DNA from: JBEBXQ01 sp040391535
GTDB lineage: Bacteria > Bacteroidota > Bacteroidia > Cytophagales > Spirosomataceae
Reading direction: 5' to 3'
Assembly (NCBI GenBank): GCA_040391535.1
Contig: JBEBXQ010000046.1
Location: 1 to 30,121 of the forward strand
Length of the DNA: 30,121 nt
A program made the position numbers and the translations under genes. Shown in pieces: positions 8,028 through 16,272 of the stretch (positions are counted from its first letter, which is position 1; each line of letters opens with the position of its first letter). The notes under the pieces are model-generated. The model made no database searches, was not told where the DNA came from, and worked only from the letters and a program-made list of their open reading frames with translations.

Positions 8028-9497
8028 TTAATCCTGCTCAAAAGGGAACAGTGGTTTTCGTCTGTATTCATGTGAGAACATTGTCATGTCGGCTTGTGTA
8101 ACACCCGGTGTGTTTACCTGAACGGATGATTTTGTAACCGGTGCATAAGCGGCCAGCGGCGCAATGACCCCTTTGGCTATGAGTACATCATAGGCCAGCG
8201 GATCTACCTGACAGGAATAAAGCTGATGCAGACTGAACGGTGGTACCCGAAGGGAAGTAAACATGATCGTGCTGCCCTGCTGTGTTTCCATCACGACGGT
8301 ATTACCCATGTTGTAATTCAGCTGTCCGCCATGGCGGGGAGAGTCTTCCTGAAAACGACCGTCTGAATGGTACTTCAGCGTTAAGTCAAGTGTCCGTTGC
8401 TTTATGCCTTCTGCCGCAGTACCGGTAAATGTGATCAGAGAAGTTTCACCAATCTGAAGTTTTTCTGCCTGTTTAACGGCTTCCGGGTCATAAATGCAGA
8501 TAAAAAAGGTAAGTGTTTTTCTCTCCAGCAGTGCTTCCAGAATACATATATTGTTGCCCGGAGAACCGCCGCCGATATTGTCGCCCATATCCAGAAGAAG
8601 CACAGGCTTCTCTCTTTCCTCTGCAATGGCAAGCGCCTGGTCCGCATTATGTTTGATACCTACATAGCTTTCCCGGTTTTTCACAATATAATCTTCCAGC
8701 TCCTTACCGGTCTGAAGGGCAAGTTCAGGATTATTATCGGCTACCACTATGATGGAAGTACCCATTTCCCTTACATCAGCATATGGAAATCCCAGCAGAA
8801 TACTCAGTGATAATATCCCCTCGCGTGCTGCCAGTTCAGCTGCAAATGCATAAAGGCTTTTACAGGGTTCCTGACTTGTAAACTGCTGCTCGATACTGAT
8901 CGCTACGGGCGTCTGGATTAGTACCTGTGAAGGCACAAACTGTTTTCTTAACGTACCGACGAGCAAACGTGCCGCTTCCTGACCGGTCTGCCGCATGTCA
9001 ACGTGCGGATTTTTTTTGTAGGAAACCATCGCGTTGGTAGCGGCTACCATTTCCGGACTGACATTGGCATGTAAATCAAGAGAACTGATAACGGGGACCT
9101 GATCTCCTAATCGTTCCCTCACTTTGCTGATCCAGTATCCGTCCATATCCCGGTAAGCCTCACTTACTCCTGCACCATGCGGTGCAACCAGACAACCATC
9201 TACCGGCAATACACTTTCAAGGCGTTCCAGCATTTCCTCGAGTAATGTCTCAAAGGTGTCAGCCGTGATCGTCCCTCCGGGTGTAGCTTCAGCGAAAAAT
9301 ACCGGAACAGCTTCCATACCTGCCTGATCCAGCACTTCGAGCATCCCCCCGATTTCATGATGTGCGGTCTGATATTCCGAACGGATTTCTTCGCCCCTCA
9401 GAAAATGTCCTTTTTCAAAATCGGCTATTGTGGTGGCAGACTCAACGAAAGTATTGGATTCATGATAGATACCTAATATTGCAATTCTTTCCGGCAT
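8028..9497 (-). CDS. M81-family metalloprotein (MlrC/microcystinase C-like)
   Basis: 489 residues from ATG 9497, the full length of the MlrC family, with no signal peptide, so probably cytoplasmic. The N-terminal domain has ILGIYHESNTF (His12), Glu70 in FFAEATPGG, APHGAG (His107), SLDLHANVS (Asp141, His143) and NPHVDM (His165), the expected zinc ligands and active-site residues. The C-terminal domain has LLLDMGDNIGGGSPGN. MlrC of microcystin degraders cleaves linearised peptide products, but the family is far wider than microcystin metabolism and most members have unknown substrates. Together with the GGT-like enzyme and the divergent M19 dipeptidase it implies amide or peptide bond hydrolysis. 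It follows the transporter gene by 56 bp and would act on imported material. Microcystin degradation should not be inferred from this gene alone. Confidence 0.85.
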   Translation of the reverse strand: MPERIAILGIYHESNTFVESATTIADFEKGHFLRGEEIRSEYQTAHHEIGGMLEVLDQAGMEAVPVFFAEATPGGTITADTFETLLEEMLERLESVLPVDGCLVAPHGAGVSEAYRDMDGYWISKVRERLGDQVPVISSLDLHANVSPEMVAATNAMVSYKKNPHVDMRQTGQEAARLLVGTLRKQFVPSQVLIQTPVAISIEQQFTSQEPCKSLYAFAAELAAREGILSLSILLGFPYADVREMGTSIIVVADNNPELALQTGKELEDYIVKNRESYVGIKHNADQALAIAEEREKPVLLLDMGDNIGGGSPGNNICILEALLERKTLTFFICIYDPEAVKQAEKLQIGETSLITFTGTAAEGIKQRTLDLTLKYHSDGRFQEDSPRHGGQLNYNMGNTVVMETQQGSTIMFTSLRVPPFSLHQLYSCQVDPLAYDVLIAKGVIAPLAAYAPVTKSSVQVNTPGVTQADMTMFSHEYRRKPLFPFEQD

Positions 9498-9553
9498 AAC
9501 TACGTAATAAATATGTGTTGAAGAGTGATTTATCTATAAAAACCACTTTTATC

Positions 9554-10663
9554 TTACTGTATACTTTCTTCAGACCGACTTTCTGACGCAGGTGGCTTTT
9601 CTCCCCAATATGAACTGATAACCGATGCCGTCAGCCCCATGAGTGGTCCGCAAATAGCAGATGCCAGTCCGAACGTGCCGATTTTACCCATCAGCTTGGC
9701 GATGCCCGTTACCATACCGGCGTTTTGCATACCGGTTGTAATGGCAATCGTCCGGCAATCCCGTTCATTCATCCCGCACAACCGGGCAGCCCAGTATCCG
9801 AAAAAATAACCCAGCACATTATGCAGTAAAACGGCAATCATGAGTAAAAAGCCGATATTGAGAATACTTTCTTTACCTGCCGCCATAATGATCGCGTTGA
9901 TCAGCGCGATACCGAACATGGATACATAAGGCATGGAAGCGTCCAGCCACTTTGCTTTTCCGCTCAGCAGCTTATTAAAAAGCAGCCCGGCACCTATGGG
10001 CAATAATACCATTTTGGACATATTCCACATCAGATTCAGGACATCAATCTCCACATAACCTCCTGCGAGCAGTTTCATCAGCAACGGAATTAAGACCGGA
10101 GCCATCAGCGTAGTGACGGAAGTAACGGTAATAGCCAGTGCCACATTTGCTTTGGCCAGAATACTGAACAAACCGGCCGTAACAGAAGTGGAAGCACAAC
10201 CCAAAAGGATTAATCCCGCAGAGATTTCAGCCGGAAACCCCATCGTTTCTGCCAGTAAATAAGCAAGAAGCGGCATGATGGTAAACTGCGCTATCACACC
10301 GATAATCACCGATCGCGGTGATTTGGTAAGTTCCAGAAAATCCTTTATACCCATAGAGGAGCCTGTCCCGAACATAATCAACTGAATGAGCGGAGTGATC
10401 AGCTGTGCCAGTTCAAATCCTTTGTATTCGAGAAACCAATGCGGATAATAAAGCGCAAGTGTTGCCACTCCCAGAATAAAAACCGTAAATGCGAGTCCTT
10501 TAAGTGCCTTAAAACCCCTGAAACTAATGGACAGGGCAATAAGAAAAGTAACAAAAAACGGACCGGCGCTGACCAGATTACCCTGTATGATCATGACAGC
10601 AGTGATGAGCATACAGAGTAAAGCCAGGACTAAAAAACCTTTGTAAATTTTAGTCAGATTCAA
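9554..10663 (-). CDS. Bile acid:sodium symporter (BASS) family transporter
   Basis: 369 residues, hydrophobic throughout, with about nine or ten membrane spans. Family motifs include FGTGSSMGIKDF, GCASTSVTAGLFSILAKANVALA and the discontinuous-helix segment ITTGMQNAGMVTGIA. BASS proteins import organic anions such as keto acids, pantoate or bile acids with sodium; the substrate here is unknown. The proposed start is a TTG at 10663. The next ATG in frame (10612) would cut away most of the first membrane span, an in-frame stop lies just upstream, and a leader motif found 7 nt before the DgaE-like start is also 7 nt before this TTG. The tail is polar (PPASESRSEESIQ). It sits centrally in the operon and probably carries the product of periplasmic degradation across the inner membrane. 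Confidence 0.82.
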   Translation of the reverse strand: MNLTKIYKGFLVLALLCMLITAVMIIQGNLVSAGPFFVTFLIALSISFRGFKALKGLAFTVFILGVATLALYYPHWFLEYKGFELAQLITPLIQLIMFGTGSSMGIKDFLELTKSPRSVIIGVIAQFTIMPLLAYLLAETMGFPAEISAGLILLGCASTSVTAGLFSILAKANVALAITVTSVTTLMAPVLIPLLMKLLAGGYVEIDVLNLMWNMSKMVLLPIGAGLLFNKLLSGKAKWLDASMPYVSMFGIALINAIIMAAGKESILNIGFLLMIAVLLHNVLGYFFGYWAARLCGMNERDCRTIAITTGMQNAGMVTGIAKLMGKIGTFGLASAICGPLMGLTASVISSYWGEKPPASESRSEESIQ

Positions 10664-10670
10664 GGTTAAA

Positions 10671-10684
10671 GGGATTTAGGAATA
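10671..10684 (-). promoter_or_regulatory. Leader motif supporting the TTG start of the BASS gene
   Basis: The plus strand reads GGGATTTAGGAATA, so the coding strand has TATTCCTAAATCCC ending 7 nt before the TTG at 10663. The spacing matches that of the copy before the DgaE-like ATG. The susC leader has a near-identical stretch that continues similarly into an A-rich run (AATAAAAAGG here, ATAAAAAG there). Confidence 0.4.
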
Positions 10685-10718
10685 AAAAGGTTAAACAGGA
10701 ATAGCCGGGTTTATATCA

Positions 10719-11633
10719 TTATTTCATTTCCCAGGACCGACCGGGATGATCCACTCTTACAGATTCAATATTCCCCTGATCCTGAAGTGTCACGTATATC
10801 GTTTTACCATCATTTCCACCGAAAGCAATATTACTTGGATTCTTTCCCTTGAGTGTAATTTCCCTTAACAGGTTTCCATCAGGCGCAATCACCGCAATGG
10901 TACCTTTTCCATGGCGTGTGATATATAAATTACCCTGATTATCACAGCGCATACCGTCCATACCAAAATCCGGAAACTCAGTCAGCAGGCGTTTGTTACT
11001 GACTTCACCATCTTCAGAAAGATCATATGCCCACACTTTACGCTGTACAGATTCATTAACATACAGGGTCTTATCATCCGGACTTACTTCAATGCCATTG
11101 GTAGTACCCATGTCCTTTTCCAGCAAAACCACTTTGCCGTCGGTATCAATCCGCCAGATGTTACCGGTTCCCTCTTTCCAGTTCGGGTCACTGGCATACA
11201 ACCTGTTTTTCCGGTCAATCGCGATGTCATTAGGCTGATTCATGGTTGAATCATGCGCAAAAACAGTAATCTCACGCGTGTCTTTGTCTACTTTCAGGAT
11301 ATTATGCTTAGGATAATCGGCAATAAACATGTGTCCTTCGCTGCTGAACCGGATACCATTTCCGGTACTGCCGTCGGGTAGTGTCACATAAATACTGGCT
11401 TCCCCTTTTTCCGTAACAATACCTATGGTTCCCTGCTTTTCAAAATTGACTGCATACAGGTTACCAGCCTTATCAACAGCCGGCCCCTCGATACCGCCCG
11501 TAAAACCATTGACAGGCGTAAAAACTTCTGACTGAAAAAGTGTTTCGGCTGTATCGGACTTCTTTTCGGACTGGCATCCTGCAACGAACATCACGGTAGT
11601 AAACATTCCCAATCCACACAATTTGAACCGCAT
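10719..11633 (-). CDS. SMP-30/gluconolactonase-like lipoprotein
   Basis: 304 residues from the ATG at 11633; an in-frame TTG at 11642 is an unnecessary extension. The lipobox FVAGC (Cys20) marks an envelope lipoprotein. The six-bladed propeller shows the SMP-30 metal site: Glu49 in GIEGPA, Asn135 in QPNDIAID, Asn179 in TTNGIEVSPD and Asp226 in FGMDGM. All four ligands are present, so an active lactonase is plausible. Characterised members hydrolyse sugar lactones such as gluconolactone. In this operon, with a PQQ sugar dehydrogenase that would generate a lactone in the same compartment, that role is natural. It lies between the CBM9-like gene (32 bp) and the transporter (55 bp). Other propeller activities cannot be excluded. 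Confidence 0.83.
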   Translation of the reverse strand: MRFKLCGLGMFTTVMFVAGCQSEKKSDTAETLFQSEVFTPVNGFTGGIEGPAVDKAGNLYAVNFEKQGTIGIVTEKGEASIYVTLPDGSTGNGIRFSSEGHMFIADYPKHNILKVDKDTREITVFAHDSTMNQPNDIAIDRKNRLYASDPNWKEGTGNIWRIDTDGKVVLLEKDMGTTNGIEVSPDDKTLYVNESVQRKVWAYDLSEDGEVSNKRLLTEFPDFGMDGMRCDNQGNLYITRHGKGTIAVIAPDGNLLREITLKGKNPSNIAFGGNDGKTIYVTLQDQGNIESVRVDHPGRSWEMK

Positions 11634-11665
11634 ATTTTTCAATGGTTTTATTACATAAAAATAAA

Positions 11666-12442
11666 CTATCTGAAACGAAGCGTTCCAAAATACTCAGGCA
11701 AATGAAAGTTGGGTTTAGGATGGTCAACGTAGTTCCAGGTCATCCAGTGCGGATTACTGGTTCTGCTGGCCGTTTTATAAAAGTTAGCTTTCCAGATGGT
11801 ACCGGGTTCAGGATCAGTCACATTGGCATATTTTTTCAAAAGGGAAAGCGGAATGCGATACTCTATGGTCCAGGTTACAGGAGTTGTAATTTCATTTTCA
11901 ATTTTTCCGGGCAGTGAATGGGCGATTTCGATCTGTTTTATTTCTGTCTCTGGGTCCAGTTTTGTAAATCCGGTCCAGGGCTTGGTAACATAAAAAATCA
12001 ACGGCACACCACCGGCATTGACCTCCAGGTTAAAATACCGCTCAGGCAGACTGCTATCAGGCGAGAAGAAAAATTCAACACATGCATCTCCGCTTACATT
12101 ACCGTTGTACTCGCTCACCACACTCCGTACAAACTGATCATCCACTTTAAAGATCACATAAACATTATCATTGTCATACATCATTTTAGCCTGAGCCTTC
12201 GGAATAAAATCAGGCACTTTCCCCATGAACAACTCCATGGTCAGCGGCTTTATCTTCTTCCATTGTTTTTTATCCCACTGCCCATCGATTTTCATGCTCT
12301 TCTTCAGCCTGCTCACTTCATAAACCTGGTCGCTTTTATCTGTACCGGATGACTGTGCCGCTACGTACCCGCAGCCTGTTAAAAGTGAAATAAACAGCAA
12401 TAAAACCGGGAATTTCAGAAACTTCAGAAGAGGAACAGACAT
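11666..12442 (-). CDS. CBM9-like (DOMON-fold) lipoprotein, first gene of the minus-strand operon
   Basis: 258 residues from ATG 12442. The signal ends in LLTGC (Cys24), so it is a lipoprotein. The remainder is one carbohydrate-binding family 9-like domain: MKIDGQWDKKQWKKIKPL at the start, MYDNDNVYVIFKVDD, GDACVEFFFSPD, FNLEVNAGG, TWTIEYRIPLSLL, and a C-terminal PHWMTWNYVDHPKPNFHLPEYFGTLRF. This is the usual arrangement of stand-alone CBM9-like proteins in Bacteroidota. These proteins bind sugar chain ends or act as accessory proteins; enzymatic activity is not expected. Being first in the operon, it supports a sugar-related substrate for the pathway. Confidence 0.8.
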   Translation of the reverse strand: MSVPLLKFLKFPVLLLFISLLTGCGYVAAQSSGTDKSDQVYEVSRLKKSMKIDGQWDKKQWKKIKPLTMELFMGKVPDFIPKAQAKMMYDNDNVYVIFKVDDQFVRSVVSEYNGNVSGDACVEFFFSPDSSLPERYFNLEVNAGGVPLIFYVTKPWTGFTKLDPETEIKQIEIAHSLPGKIENEITTPVTWTIEYRIPLSLLKKYANVTDPEPGTIWKANFYKTASRTSNPHWMTWNYVDHPKPNFHLPEYFGTLRFR

Positions 12443-12524
12443 TAAACAATCAGATTAAAAGAATAAAATTTAATACAAAACAACTTATCGGGTCTGACAT
12501 CCGGCACTGAATAAAGCCGATCAA

Positions 12525-12542
12525 TATTTGTCGTTACAAATA
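12525..12542. promoter_or_regulatory. Perfect palindrome TATTTGT-N4-ACAAATA, candidate operator
   Basis: Seven-base perfect arms flank CGTT. It lies 83 bp upstream of the ATG of the first minus-strand gene, where an operator would be expected. The TTGT...ACAA core is reminiscent of GntR-family sites, but no such regulator is encoded in the window. An overlapping inverted repeat, TCGTTA-CAAA-TAACGA (12531-12546), shares the bases. Confidence 0.5.
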
Positions 12543-12561
12543 ACGAATAATTGTATTATTT

Positions 12562-12589
12562 TGAAATTTATATAAAAAATAAAATTTCA
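12562..12589. repeat. Inverted repeat TGAAATTT-N12-AAATTTCA
   Basis: Eight-base perfect arms are separated by 12 AT-rich bases, 19 bp beyond the palindrome at 12525-12542. It could be a second protein-binding site or an AT-rich chance repeat; the low complexity reduces confidence. Confidence 0.35.
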
Positions 12590-12621
12590 TACCTGCTATT
12601 TATTTTACACCAAAATTATAT

Positions 12622-12650
12622 TTTGAAACATGCCGGTTCTTCTACTTTTG
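12622..12650 (+). promoter_or_regulatory. Candidate Bacteroidota-type promoter for the plus-strand operon
   Basis: TTTG at 12622-12625 is followed after 17 bp by TACTTTTG at 12643-12650, matching the phylum's -33 TTTG / -7 TAnnTTTG pattern. It points toward the gene at 13067, but about 410 nt upstream, so a closer promoter may also exist. Confidence 0.4.
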
Positions 12651-13066
12651 TTCGCAATAGTAATACTATTTTTCACAATTATTTTCCCCTTCTCACGTTC
12701 TGAACAGATATTTTGTTGTCCTGTTATAATAATACCATTCCAATTACTTTAAATAATACATTCGGTTATCAGCATTCAATCATCCGGATCTCAGATTCAG
12801 GATTTATATCATCACTGAACCCTAAGCCACGAAACTCTTTTCCCAGTCTTTTACCGAAATCATATTTTCCCACTTCTCTGCTGCAATTTTGAGTAGTAAT
12901 TCCGGTTTTCAGCCTTGTAGAAGCAAATCAAACCCAGACTGAAATCACTGAAAGGCATTCGTATGCATCATTCATAAATTCGTCAACCTGCAAAGAATTG
13001 CTGGTTTTGGATATTTCAGAAATCCATTCCGGTGTCAATGAATTACTATATTAGAAAATTACAATA

Positions 13067-14056
13067 ATGAAAACAGAAGAAATTCCGGTAGGTATTGTAG
13101 GGTTGGGCCTGATGGGCTGCAGTATCACGACCTGTTATCTGATAGCCGGGCACCCCGTTGTCGGTGTCGCTCCCGTACCCGTTGACCTCGAAACTGCTGA
13201 AAAACGCATTACTGAACACCTCAACCGGTCATTTGAAAACGGATTAATTGACCAGAACCCTCAGTTTTATCTCAAAAATCTTATGATTACGGAAGACTAT
13301 CAGCAGCTATCTGATTGTCAGCTTGTCATAGAATGTACCATTGAAGACCTGGAAATAAAGAAAAAAATGTTCGGTCTGATTGAAGCCGTTATTTCTCCTT
13401 CTGCCATTATGGCAAGCAATACATCGGCCATTCCCATCAGTACTTTACAGGAACATACACTGCATCCGGAACGTTTTTTCGGATTGCACTGGGCCGAGCC
13501 TGCTCATACCACGCGCTTTCTGGAAATTATATGTGGCGACAAAAGTGATCTTAAAACAGGGGAATATTTATATGAACTGGCATCTTACTGGAACAAGGAA
13601 CCTATACTGGTAAGAAAGGATATCCGTGGCTTTATTACCAATCGTCTGATGTATGCGATGTACAGAGAAGCTTTTTACCTGGTGGAAAACGGGTACGCCA
13701 CCATAGAGGATATCGACCGTGCCTGTCGCAATAATGCGGGTTATTTTATGACTTTTGTAGGAGTTTTCCGTTGGATGGACCTGACAGGAGTACCGGCTTA
13801 CCGGACCGTCATGAAAGACATGTTCCCTACCCTCAACAATAGTACGGAAGTTCCCGGACTCATCGATGAGGTTGTAGAAGCAGGTGGTAAAGGCGTAGCC
13901 AATGCGCAGGGATTTTATGAGTATACTCCCGAAGAAGCAAAGCTTTGGGAGGAAATGTTCAAGAAATTCAGTTATGAAATCAGGGAAATTGCGATGCGTT
14001 ACCCTGCTGATATTGTTAAACAAAAATTAAAAGAACAACAAGATGCTAAAAATTGA
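13067..14056 (+). CDS. 3-hydroxyacyl-CoA dehydrogenase family NAD-dependent oxidoreductase
   Basis: 329 residues. The N-terminal Rossmann domain begins VGIVGLGLMG (GxGxxG at 12-17). The family motifs continue with QLVIECTIEDLEIKK, MASNTSAIPIS (Ser117), GLHWAEP (catalytic His141, where GxHFFNP is usual), LEIICG (Glu153) and FITNRLMYAMYREA (Asn192). The helical C-terminal domain follows (DIDRACRNNAGYFMTFVGVFRWMDLTG). The catalytic Ser/His/Glu/Asn set is complete. The GLHWAEP variant suggests a small hydroxy acid rather than an acyl-CoA, comparable to gulonate or carnitine dehydrogenases, but this is inference. It is the first gene of a plus-strand operon whose second gene overlaps its end by 14 bp. 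It is cytoplasmic and may oxidise a product imported by the opposite operon. Confidence 0.85.
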   Translation: MKTEEIPVGIVGLGLMGCSITTCYLIAGHPVVGVAPVPVDLETAEKRITEHLNRSFENGLIDQNPQFYLKNLMITEDYQQLSDCQLVIECTIEDLEIKKKMFGLIEAVISPSAIMASNTSAIPISTLQEHTLHPERFFGLHWAEPAHTTRFLEIICGDKSDLKTGEYLYELASYWNKEPILVRKDIRGFITNRLMYAMYREAFYLVENGYATIEDIDRACRNNAGYFMTFVGVFRWMDLTGVPAYRTVMKDMFPTLNNSTEVPGLIDEVVEAGGKGVANAQGFYEYTPEEAKLWEEMFKKFSYEIREIAMRYPADIVKQKLKEQQDAKN

Positions 14057-15116
14057 TGCCCACCTGGATATGGCCATGAATGCACTGGAATGGAACAGAG
14101 ATCTGACGTTGCCGGTGCAGGAAATAAGAGACAGAGAAGCAGGAATGACGGATAAGCTTGACCGTGCGAAAGGCGTAGTGTCATTGCCTGCTTTACGTGA
14201 AGGTAAAATTGGTCTGGTTGTGGCTACCCAGATTGCCCGCTATGTTGCAAAAGACAGTGACCTGCCCGGATGGCATTCACCGGAGCAGGCCTGGGCGCAG
14301 AGCCAGGGCCAGCTGGCCTATTATAAAGCGATGGAAGAAAGAGGACAGATGGTTCAGATTACTGACCTCACCGGGCTTGAAAAACATATTGAACTCTGGG
14401 AAGATGAATCGATCAGCGACGCAGGCAAACCCGTAGGCTTTATCCTCAGCCTTGAAGGAGCTGACTCCATGGTGGATCTGAGTTATGTGGAAAAAGCGTA
14501 TGCTATGGGGCTCCGCGCGATGGGGCCGGCACATTACGGACCGGGACGCTATGCTCCGGGTACAGGTATGACAGGGCCCTTAACCTCAGCAGGGGTGGAA
14601 CTGGTTAAAGAGCTGGATCGTCTGGGCATTATCCTGGATATTACACACCTGACTGACGAAGGATTTAAACAGGCTCTTGATTTGTATAAAGGGCCGGTTT
14701 GGGCCAGTCATCACAATTGCCGCACCATTGTCAGTCATCAGCGTCAGCTGACAGACGATCAGATCAGACAACTCATTGAAAGGGACGCTGTTATCGGCGG
14801 ATCACTTGATGTATGGATGATTGTTCCGAACTGGGTAAGAGGGAAGTCAGATCCTTTTAAAGACGGCGCACCGCTCGAAGGAATTATTGACCACTACGAC
14901 CATATCTGCCAGATAGCCGGAAACGCTGATCATATCGCTATCGGCAGCGACCTGGACGGCATGTTCGGAAAAGAGCAGAGTCCGTATGACCTGGAGACCA
15001 TTGCAGACCTTAATAACCTGGAAGGTTTACTTTCAAAACGTGGTTATTCGCAGGAAGATATTAAAAAAGTTATGCATGGCAACTGGCTGCGTCTGTTACG
15101 CAAAGCATGGGCCTGA
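14043..15116 (+). CDS. Membrane dipeptidase family (peptidase M19)
   Basis: 357 residues; the ATG lies inside the end of the preceding gene (14-bp overlap), indicating translational coupling. Binuclear zinc ligands of the M19 family are visible: His7 and Asp9 in DAHLDMAMN, bridging Glu138 in LSLEGADS, His202 in ITHLTD, a His in ASHHNCR (223/224) and Asp303 in IGSDLDGMFG. No signal peptide is present, so unlike renal dipeptidase it is probably cytoplasmic. M19 enzymes hydrolyse dipeptides, often with a D-residue at the C-terminal position, and some relatives act on other amides. With the M81 and GGT-like genes of the divergent operon it gives three unrelated amide-hydrolysing enzymes in one neighbourhood. 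Confidence 0.88.
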   Translation: MLKIDAHLDMAMNALEWNRDLTLPVQEIRDREAGMTDKLDRAKGVVSLPALREGKIGLVVATQIARYVAKDSDLPGWHSPEQAWAQSQGQLAYYKAMEERGQMVQITDLTGLEKHIELWEDESISDAGKPVGFILSLEGADSMVDLSYVEKAYAMGLRAMGPAHYGPGRYAPGTGMTGPLTSAGVELVKELDRLGIILDITHLTDEGFKQALDLYKGPVWASHHNCRTIVSHQRQLTDDQIRQLIERDAVIGGSLDVWMIVPNWVRGKSDPFKDGAPLEGIIDHYDHICQIAGNADHIAIGSDLDGMFGKEQSPYDLETIADLNNLEGLLSKRGYSQEDIKKVMHGNWLRLLRKAWA

Positions 15117-15144
15117 GCATCATGATCAATCATACTGAACCCTT

Positions 15145-16269
15145 ATGACTTCTGAATCTCAATTATCAGTCAAACCGGACAGACTGCTCTCCCTCGATGC
15201 CCTGCGGGGTTTTGACATGCTGCTGATTGCAGGTGGCGGACAGTTTATTTCCCGGTTACATGGTGTTACCGGAATCGGTTGGGTAGATACCCTTTCCGCT
15301 CAGCTGACGCACCCCGCCTGGCACGGTTTTACTTTTTACGATTTCATTTTCCCCTTGTTTCTTTTTCTTGCCGGGGTTTCTCTCTCTTATTCATTAAGCG
15401 GGGCAGTAGCCAAAGGCATTGAAAAGAATGTACTTTACCGCAAGGTTTTTAAAAGGATGCTTATTCTCATTGTACTGGGAATTCTGGACAAAAACATGCC
15501 GGTAGATGTTTTTCATCCGTCCAATATCCGTTTCGGAACGGTATTGGGTAGGATCGGGATTGCTTCATTTTTCGGAGCGGTGATTTTTCTGAATTTTACA
15601 GGAAAACAACGAATCGGAATTGTAGCAGGCATTCTGTTATTATACTACGCAGCACTTTTCCTGATTCCTGTACCAGGTTACGGAGCAGGAGATTTATCGT
15701 TTGAAGGGAACCTGATCGGTTGGTTTGACCGGACTTTCATGCCCGGGCGGCTCCTCCAAAAAACCTATGATGAAAATGCCTTACTGACCCAGTTCCCGGC
15801 GATGTGTCTTACCATTATGGGAACACTGGCGGGAGACAAGCTCAGGCAAAGTAACCTGGCCGACAATATGAAAATCGGACAGCTGGTATTGGCCGGAATT
15901 ATCTGCCTGATTACCGGCCTGATATGGGGCCTCCACTTTCCGGTTAACAAGCACTTGTGGTCCAGCTCATTTATTTTACTGACTTCCGGAATGGCCTTTC
16001 TTTTCCTGGCGCTTTTCTACGGCATTATTGATGTACTGGGCTTTCAGAAGTGGTCATTTTTCTTCAAAGTAATTGGCATGAATTCGCTGGTGGTTTACCT
16101 GGCCTATCATTTCATTAACTTTGACCATACCTCCCGCATTATTTTCGGAGGATTATATCAGGGGCTCGACGAAAAGTGGCATCCGTCACTAACCGCGCTG
16201 GGCTCACTTATACTGGTATGGTCATTATTATATTTCCTGTACAAAAAGAAGATTTTTGTACGGGTGTAA
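15145..16269 (+). CDS. NagX/HGSNAT-like membrane acyltransferase family protein (DUF5009/DUF1624)
   Basis: 374 residues with about ten membrane spans. The N-terminal signature RLLSLDALRGFDM (13-25), then THPAWHGFTFYDFIFPLFLFLAGVS, is typical of the family that includes human heparan-alpha-glucosaminide N-acetyltransferase and bacterial NagX. The His in PAWHGF is in the region of the proposed acetyl-transferring residue. The C-terminus has WSFFFKVIGMNSLVVYLAYHFI and WHPSLTALGSLILVWSLLYFLYKKKIF. Bacterial members often sit in GlcNAc utilisation loci; they may acetylate or transport amino sugars, and their real activity is largely unproven. It lies 28 bp after the dipeptidase and ends the plus-strand operon. 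Its presence links this operon to amino sugars. Confidence 0.82.
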   Translation: MTSESQLSVKPDRLLSLDALRGFDMLLIAGGGQFISRLHGVTGIGWVDTLSAQLTHPAWHGFTFYDFIFPLFLFLAGVSLSYSLSGAVAKGIEKNVLYRKVFKRMLILIVLGILDKNMPVDVFHPSNIRFGTVLGRIGIASFFGAVIFLNFTGKQRIGIVAGILLLYYAALFLIPVPGYGAGDLSFEGNLIGWFDRTFMPGRLLQKTYDENALLTQFPAMCLTIMGTLAGDKLRQSNLADNMKIGQLVLAGIICLITGLIWGLHFPVNKHLWSSSFILLTSGMAFLFLALFYGIIDVLGFQKWSFFFKVIGMNSLVVYLAYHFINFDHTSRIIFGGLYQGLDEKWHPSLTALGSLILVWSLLYFLYKKKIFVRV

Positions 16270-16272
16270 GCG

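Larger units (their letters stand above)
12443..13066. other. 624-bp divergent intergenic region
   Basis: This AT-rich region separates the ten-gene minus operon from the three-gene plus operon. I see no convincing gene: stops are frequent in all frames. It contains the palindrome at 12525-12542, an inverted repeat at 12562-12589 and a plus-strand promoter candidate at 12622-12650. The stretch from about 12660 to 13066 has no clear motif; if the promoter candidate is right, it is an untranslated leader of about 410 nt. Confidence 0.7.

Noticed and set aside
8028..9497. Microcystin degradation cluster
   Set aside because: The gene is MlrC-like, but no mlrA, mlrB or mlrD genes are present and the M81 family occurs widely without microcystin metabolism.
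12443..13066. A small gene or RNA gene in the long intergenic region
   Set aside because: No frame longer than a few dozen codons with a sensible start is visible, and no tRNA-like or known riboswitch core can be recognised by eye.
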